Origin: Microcaldota archaeon
Lineage (GTDB): Archaea > Micrarchaeota > Micrarchaeia > Micrarchaeales > Micrarchaeaceae
Assembly: GCA_027344745.1 (NCBI GenBank)
Contig: DAHWIS010000036.1
Coordinates: 1 to 26,961, forward strand
Direction of reading: 5' to 3'
DNA length: 26,961 nucleotides
Position 1 is the first letter of the stretch, and the number at the start of each line of letters is the position of its first letter. This document shows positions 23,598 through 26,961 of this stretch, one piece after another. The notes beneath the pieces were generated by a model. It was not told where the DNA came from. It saw only the letters and a list, made by a program, of their open reading frames with translations, and did not search any database. A program made the translations under genes and the position numbers.

Positions 23598-25118
23598 TCA
23601 TCCGCTAAAATCTATGGACATGAACTTTGAGGTTTTGGTTTCAAGCACTGGCATGATGCATGGAGTAGGGATATGCCCCTGCCTTACCTGAAAGTCGGTC
23701 CTTGCTTGCCATGTACCGCTGTTGACTATGCTTACGCCATGGTAATTGGTTATCCCGTTCTTGTGTATGTGGCCCATATGCAATATATCGGGGGCCTTCT
23801 CGATTATCATGCTATCGTTCTTGCTCGGCACTATTATGTTGCCGCCGTATATTGGGGACAAATGCCTCCTTTTGAGCAACTCGACCATCGCCTTTTCGGG
23901 TTTCGCGTAGCTATTGTTCGGTATTGATGCTATTATTGAATCTAACGAGGTTCCATGGTATGCCGTAACGTTCAGTCCATGTAGGGAAAAAAAGCTCGGA
24001 TTGGAAAGAAAATGTATATTGTCTGCCTTAAAATCCTTGATAAGGCCGCCGGGCAGTTCTGGTTGTGGTTCTGCCCTCTGGACCGAATCGTGATTTCCGG
24101 GGAGCACGAAAACATGTATATAATCGGGTATGCTCTCCAAGAAATTGAAGAGCAGCTTGTACTGCGTATACATATCGGATATTGCTAGATCCTTGTCTTG
24201 GTTTGGATACACGCCTATTCCGTCAGCGGCATCGCCTGCGAGCACAATGTATTTTATCTTTCCTGCAAGATTCTTTTGCGCGGTCTCCACATTGCCGTTG
24301 AGCCAGTTTATCATCCTTGAAAAATTCTTGTCCATGAATAACCTGCTGCCAACATGCACATCGGATATGAATGCTATTGCTATGTCCTCTTCGGTTTTTT
24401 TCTGCGTTTTCACGGGCACATCCGGCCATATTATCTGGTCAGCAATGACAAAGGGACCCGATATCTTTCCGTGTATTGCAAGCACTTCGTCGTTTATTAT
24501 AGATCCTGCATTCTCAAACAGTTCTTTCGATTTTTGGGATGTACCTTTCATGAACATGATTTTCGCGGTGTCGGTATCGTCTTCTAGTTCGAGCAATATG
24601 TTGCCGTTTTTTGTCGTTATTTTTCTGGATACTATGCCTATCAAGTTTACTTCCCTCCCGCTTGTAAAGTTCTTAAGCGTTCCGATATTTGATAGCGCTC
24701 CGCCGGTCATGCTCATATGCGTATCGAGAATGGTGCGCATCTTTGAAAGCCTGCTCCTGAAATATGTAACGAAATCACCTATGCCTCCGCTTCCCCCGGT
24801 GGTTTCTATCGGGCGCTTCTCCATATGGTAATCTGCTTCTATTTCTGCTGCAAATGGCTTGAACCCGGAGGACCTGCTTATCTCTATAGGTATTGGCGCT
24901 TTCTCGAGTTCTAGATTAGTAATGGCTAACGAAAGCATATCGTTGTCGACTACGACTATGCCTTTTGATCCGTTCGGATTCATCTCTACCAGTTTGGCTA
25001 TCAGTGCGTCTATGTCTGCGTTCGATATCATGCTTATATCAATATCTGCAGAGAGCAACAGCTTAGAGGCGGCGAACTTCGACGCCATCGACCTTACAAT
25101 CGCATTTTCTACGGCCAT
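23598..25118 (-). CDS. polB: DNA polymerase D small subunit DP1 (proofreading exonuclease)
   Basis: Small subunit of PolD, carrying 3'-5' exonuclease activity in a calcineurin-like phosphoesterase domain. 506 aa. An N-terminal helical domain and linker (about 1-110) is followed by an OB fold (ILDTHMSMTGG to about residue 235, with VNLIGIVSRK), then the phosphoesterase motifs FISDVHVGS near 255, LAGDAADGIG near 300, LPGNHDSVQ near 345 and HMGHIHKNG near 455. The ATG at 25118 follows AAAAGGTAAA. The stop overlaps the DP2 start region (GGATGATATTCATG), so the two subunits are translated together. UPF0147 precedes it by 12 nt. Confidence 0.96.
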   Translation of the reverse strand: MAVENAIVRSMASKFAASKLLLSADIDISMISNADIDALIAKLVEMNPNGSKGIVVVDNDMLSLAITNLELEKAPIPIEISRSSGFKPFAAEIEADYHMEKRPIETTGGSGGIGDFVTYFRSRLSKMRTILDTHMSMTGGALSNIGTLKNFTSGREVNLIGIVSRKITTKNGNILLELEDDTDTAKIMFMKGTSQKSKELFENAGSIINDEVLAIHGKISGPFVIADQIIWPDVPVKTQKKTEEDIAIAFISDVHVGSRLFMDKNFSRMINWLNGNVETAQKNLAGKIKYIVLAGDAADGIGVYPNQDKDLAISDMYTQYKLLFNFLESIPDYIHVFVLPGNHDSVQRAEPQPELPGGLIKDFKADNIHFLSNPSFFSLHGLNVTAYHGTSLDSIIASIPNNSYAKPEKAMVELLKRRHLSPIYGGNIIVPSKNDSMIIEKAPDILHMGHIHKNGITNYHGVSIVNSGTWQARTDFQVRQGHIPTPCIMPVLETKTSKFMSIDFSG

Positions 25119-25130
25119 TTTACCTTTTTA

Positions 25131-25394
25131 TTATTCTTTTACCGATTCAAGCATGCTCAAGATGCCCCATATTATCGTCCTTGCTTGCGGGGGTAGATTT
25201 ATGTCGTTGCTCACAGAATCGAGATTGTATATCGCAGATGATATCCTTAATGTATAATCCCCATCTTCGTTTAGCTTTTCCTTTGCGGCCCCGACAACGC
25301 TTCTTACGTTTTTAGGGACAGATGTATCGTTCAGTATTGCATCCATTTGCATGTTTATCTGCTTTATAGATTCCTCCAATTTGTCGTCTTTCAT
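25131..25394 (-). CDS. UPF0147 family protein
   Basis: Small archaeal protein of unknown function. 87 aa and mostly helical. The family pattern is clear: a charged N-terminal helix, then LNDTSVPKNVRSVVGAAKEKL (about 22-42), then ISSAIYNLDSVSNDINLPPQARTIIWGILSML. It is first in a minus-strand operon with DP1 and DP2, 12 nt upstream of DP1. AAGGTG lies 5 nt before the ATG. The co-location hints at a connection with replication, but that is inference. Confidence 0.88.
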   Translation of the reverse strand: MKDDKLEESIKQINMQMDAILNDTSVPKNVRSVVGAAKEKLNEDGDYTLRISSAIYNLDSVSNDINLPPQARTIIWGILSMLESVKE

Positions 25395-25406
25395 TAAAAC
25401 ACCTTA

Positions 25407-25457
25407 CAGATTATAATAAGCAGTAAATATGGTTAACAAAACTATTTATAAGCAGTA
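25407..25457 (-). promoter_or_regulatory. Promoter region of UPF0147-DP1-DP2, with a 10-bp direct repeat
   Basis: On the minus strand, two TATA-like stretches occur, TTATAAATAG (near 25444-25453) and TTATTATAAT (near 25410-25419). Each is part of a copy of TACTGCTTAT (plus-strand coordinates 25448-25457 and 25416-25425), spaced 32 nt. Two start sites or a repressor site overlapping the TATA boxes are both possible. Confidence 0.35.
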
Positions 25458-25556
25458 GAGCTTCTTTTTTAAGATATTTATTGGTATATGGGGCATGGGA
25501 AATTTTCGGCGTTTATTGATTGGACGATGTCACGATATCATTCAGACCTATTTGAT

Positions 25557-25582
25557 GAAACTTTTTCCAAAAGTTTCTTTTT
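25557..25582 (+). repeat. Perfect 9-bp hairpin followed by a T-run
   Basis: GAAACTTTT, a 3-nt loop, then AAAAGTTTC (25557-25577), followed by TTTTT. It has the form of an intrinsic terminator for plus-strand transcription, but no plus-strand gene lies just upstream. Read on the minus strand it sits about 30 nt past the end of tRNA-Asp and could mark that transcript's end. Confidence 0.45.
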
Positions 25583-25611
25583 CGAACTGACGTTATGTCG
25601 TAAGAATAATA

Positions 25612-25683
25612 CGCCTTGGCCGGGATTCGAACCCGAGTCGCAACCGTGACAGGGTCGTATGCTAACCACTACACCACCAAGGC
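25612..25683 (-). tRNA. tRNA-Asp (anticodon GTC)
   Basis: Minus strand. The acceptor stem GCCTTGG pairs perfectly with CCAAGGC; the D arm contains GTAGTGGTTAGCATAC; the anticodon stem is CGACC/GGTTG around the loop CTGTCAC, giving anticodon GTC; the T loop is TTCGAAT. The discriminator base is G, as expected for Asp. No CCA is encoded and there is no intron. A TATA-like AAATATATAAAAC (about 25712-25724) lies about 30-40 nt upstream. Confidence 0.95.
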
Positions 25684-25711
25684 AAATAAGGCATAATACT
25701 TACTGCTTCAG

Positions 25712-25724
25712 GTTTTATATATTT
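25712..25724 (-). promoter_or_regulatory. TATA box of tRNA-Asp
   Basis: Minus-strand AAATATATAAAAC is centred about 35 nt upstream of the tRNA 5' end, between the two tRNA genes. This means tRNA-Asp can be transcribed separately from tRNA-Tyr. Confidence 0.5.
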
Positions 25725-25746
25725 TTGCAAATTGCCTGACTTTCTT

Positions 25747-25852
25747 TCCCGTTGGGGCGAGTCGAACGCCCAACCTGCCGGTTTCCCCCAAAATCACCAG
25801 ATATGAGGCAATCAGACTACAGCCGGCCGCTCTGCCATTGAGCTACAACGGG
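25747..25852 (-). tRNA. tRNA-Tyr (anticodon GTA) with a 34-nt intron
   Basis: Minus strand. The acceptor CCCGTTG pairs with CAACGGG, giving the archaeal-type C1-G72 pair; D arm GCTC/GAGC; anticodon stem GCCGG/CCGGC; anticodon GTA; T arm GGGCG/CGCCC with loop TTCGACT; discriminator A. The anticodon loop is interrupted after the G at position 37 by a 34-nt insertion (25783-25816), the standard archaeal 37/38 intron site, where a splicing endonuclease would cut a bulge-helix-bulge. CCA is not encoded. A minus-strand TATA-like ACTATATATTTG (25888-25899) lies upstream. Confidence 0.93.
25783..25816 (-). other. Archaeal tRNA intron, position 37/38
   Basis: Interrupts the tRNA-Tyr anticodon loop; removing it restores a 7-nt loop CTGTAGA closed by GCCGG/CCGGC. 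The boundary is set by that requirement and could shift by a base. Confidence 0.85.
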
Positions 25853-25887
25853 TATGATAAGTTTACTTAAAGTGTTAGTGAAAGAAC

Positions 25888-25899
25888 AAATATATAGTT
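25888..25899 (-). promoter_or_regulatory. TATA box of tRNA-Tyr
   Basis: Minus-strand ACTATATATTTG is about 42 nt upstream of the tRNA 5' end, consistent with a short 5' leader removed by RNase P. Confidence 0.45.
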
Positions 25900-25953
25900 A
25901 TCCTTGGTTACCCCATTAGATTAACCAGCATTTAAATACCTAAAAGGCTAAAC

Positions 25954-25961
25954 TTTATAAT
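25954..25961 (+). promoter_or_regulatory. TATA box of the membrane-protein gene
   Basis: TTTATAAT about 39 nt before the ATG at 25996. AAAGGATAA at 25981-25989 could act as ribosome-binding site or lie near the transcript start. Confidence 0.45.
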
Positions 25962-25995
25962 AGTTATTTGTCAAATTCGCAAAGGATAAGATTGT

Positions 25996-26961
25996 ATGCA
26001 ATTTTCAGGAAAGGGTGCGGGTAAAAATCCTAAGAATGAAAGGACACGTGGCATAATAAAGAAAAGGCACATGTTGCCCATATCCGTATACATAATCAAC
26101 GATAGGATATTGAGACTCAGATCAACGCCCAGCTTTATCGATGCGCTGCTTGCCGCTTTCGCGTTCATCATTTTGGCTTTGGCATTCCCGTTTTACCCCC
26201 CGCTGCTATTAATACCGCTGATAGCAACAGTTTTCTTTGCTGGCATAAAACATCCGTTCTTGGGCATGCTTGTCCTCATGCTCTTGGCGTTCCCGATATT
26301 TGTTTATCAGATGCCGCCCATGGCGCTGATATTCCTGTTTATACTCAGTTTTTCGCTGATATATGGGTACATGCATTACAGAACGATAATGTTTGCTTAC
26401 ATAATGCTGGCGCTGGGATTCACACCGTTGGGATACATATTTGAAGTGCCTTTCATGATATTAGCGCCGTTAACAATAGGGTTCAAACGCGCGGCTTTAG
26501 TTTACCTGGTTGTTATCTTAGGAATAGCTGCGTTTTCCGGCGCCATAGGCTTGCAGAATTATGGGTATATAGCTTATATCGCCTCTTCAGCCCATGCACC
26601 CTTTGCGAACAATTATATAATACATTATATCGAACCAAACAGGCAGGTTTTGACGATAAGCAACTTTAGGTCGGGCGTTTCAACGGCATACCAGAGATTC
26701 GTAAATGGTACGGTGCTCAACAGCATACCCAATGTGCTTGGAATACTTTTCCAAAGCATGATCGAACAGCCGTTATACCTGATACAAATCATAGTAGCCA
26801 TCGGCGCAGGATTCCTGATAGAATTTTTTGCGGTAGGAAACAGATCAAGATATAGGGGCACCATGGCAGGAATGTTCGGCATCGCTTTCCCGATATCCTA
26901 CATTGCCTTATCTTACATATCCAAAGCAAACGTCAACCCCATGCTGCCGTTCGTAAGCTTC
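25996..26961 (+). CDS. Multi-pass membrane protein, unknown, cut by window end
   Basis: Open from an ATG at 25996 to the end of the window (322 codons seen, no stop); an in-frame TAA at 25987 blocks any upstream start. I do not recognise a family. The first 45 residues are basic and polar (MQFSGKGAGKNPKNERTRG, then IIKKRHMLP). About eight hydrophobic segments follow (roughly 50-95, 97-125, 130-165, 170-190, 255-285, 295-315), with a polar stretch near 200-250 (NNYIIHYIEPNRQ, then FRSGVSTAYQRFVNGT) that probably lies outside the membrane. The basic N-terminus suggests a cytoplasmic start. No catalytic motif is visible in the part seen; the missing C-terminus may hold a soluble domain. Confidence 0.8.
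   Translation, partial: MQFSGKGAGKNPKNERTRGIIKKRHMLPISVYIINDRILRLRSTPSFIDALLAAFAFIILALAFPFYPPLLLIPLIATVFFAGIKHPFLGMLVLMLLAFPIFVYQMPPMALIFLFILSFSLIYGYMHYRTIMFAYIMLALGFTPLGYIFEVPFMILAPLTIGFKRAALVYLVVILGIAAFSGAIGLQNYGYIAYIASSAHAPFANNYIIHYIEPNRQVLTISNFRSGVSTAYQRFVNGTVLNSIPNVLGILFQSMIEQPLYLIQIIVAIGAGFLIEFFAVGNRSRYRGTMAGMFGIAFPISYIALSYISKANVNPMLPFVSF

Noticed and set aside
25553..25590. Possible C/D box sRNA (TGATGA at 25553-25558 and CTGA at 25587-25590)
   Set aside because: The interior is a perfect hairpin with no D'/C' boxes or free guide, and there is no terminal stem.
25747..25852. Split or permuted tRNA
   Set aside because: All arms are present in normal order; the additional bases are a simple 37/38 intron.
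1..26961. CRISPR array, insertion sequence, prophage or integrated element
   Set aside because: No regularly spaced repeats, transposase, integrase or phage genes were seen; genes share one codon style. The tRNA genes have no attachment-site duplication that I can find.

Overview
The window comes from an archaeon. It carries both subunits of DNA polymerase D, archaeal primase PriS, archaeal-type FEN1, aMBF1, Pth2, a UPF0147 protein, a DUF373 membrane protein, RNase P protein Rnp1 inside a ribosomal operon, and archaeal/eukaryotic ribosomal proteins (eS4, eL32, eL19). PolD argues against Crenarchaeota. Dense packing, short proteins, heavy use of ATA and AGG/AGA codons and moderate GC would suit a small-genome DPANN archaeon of the Micrarchaeota (ARMAN) type. 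That lineage assignment is inference; no 16S gene is present.

Layout. 1-1034 (minus): Pth2 and a HAD-like hydrolase. 1121-3565 (plus): priS, then a DUF373 membrane protein. 3570-3809 (minus): an unknown 79-aa protein. 3896-9813 (plus): a tight ribosomal operon, rnp1-S17-L14-L24-S4e-L5-S14-S8-L6-L32e-L19e-L18-S5; S14 is only 52 codons. 9907-10266: an unusual ferredoxin. 10387-13836: Lhr helicase followed directly by a COG1407-type phosphoesterase. 13845-15332 (minus): a site-2-protease-like membrane peptidase. 15466-16972: aMBF1 and FEN1. 17080-17714: an Hsp20-like protein and a 40-aa very basic miniprotein. 17760-18359 (minus): a transglutaminase-like protein that appears to lack its catalytic Cys. 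18418-20145: PolX with a PHP domain. 20149-25394 (minus): UPF0147, DP1 and DP2 of PolD. 25612-25852 (minus): tRNA-Asp(GTC) and tRNA-Tyr(GTA), the latter with a 34-nt intron. 25996-end: a multi-pass membrane protein cut by the window edge.

Two themes dominate. One is information processing: translation, and replication/repair (primase, PolD, FEN1, PolX, Lhr), with PIP-box-like C-termini on FEN1 and DP2 pointing to PCNA. The other is a gene-junction design in which the stop TGA of one gene sits exactly 8 nt before the ATG of the next, inside a GTGAT-type Shine-Dalgarno sequence. No CRISPR array, insertion sequence, prophage or clear new multi-gene system is visible. The least explained items are the basic miniprotein, the ferredoxin insert, the Cys-less transglutaminase fold and the truncated membrane protein. 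No stretch over about 300 bases lacks a gene; the longest gap is 25395-25611.
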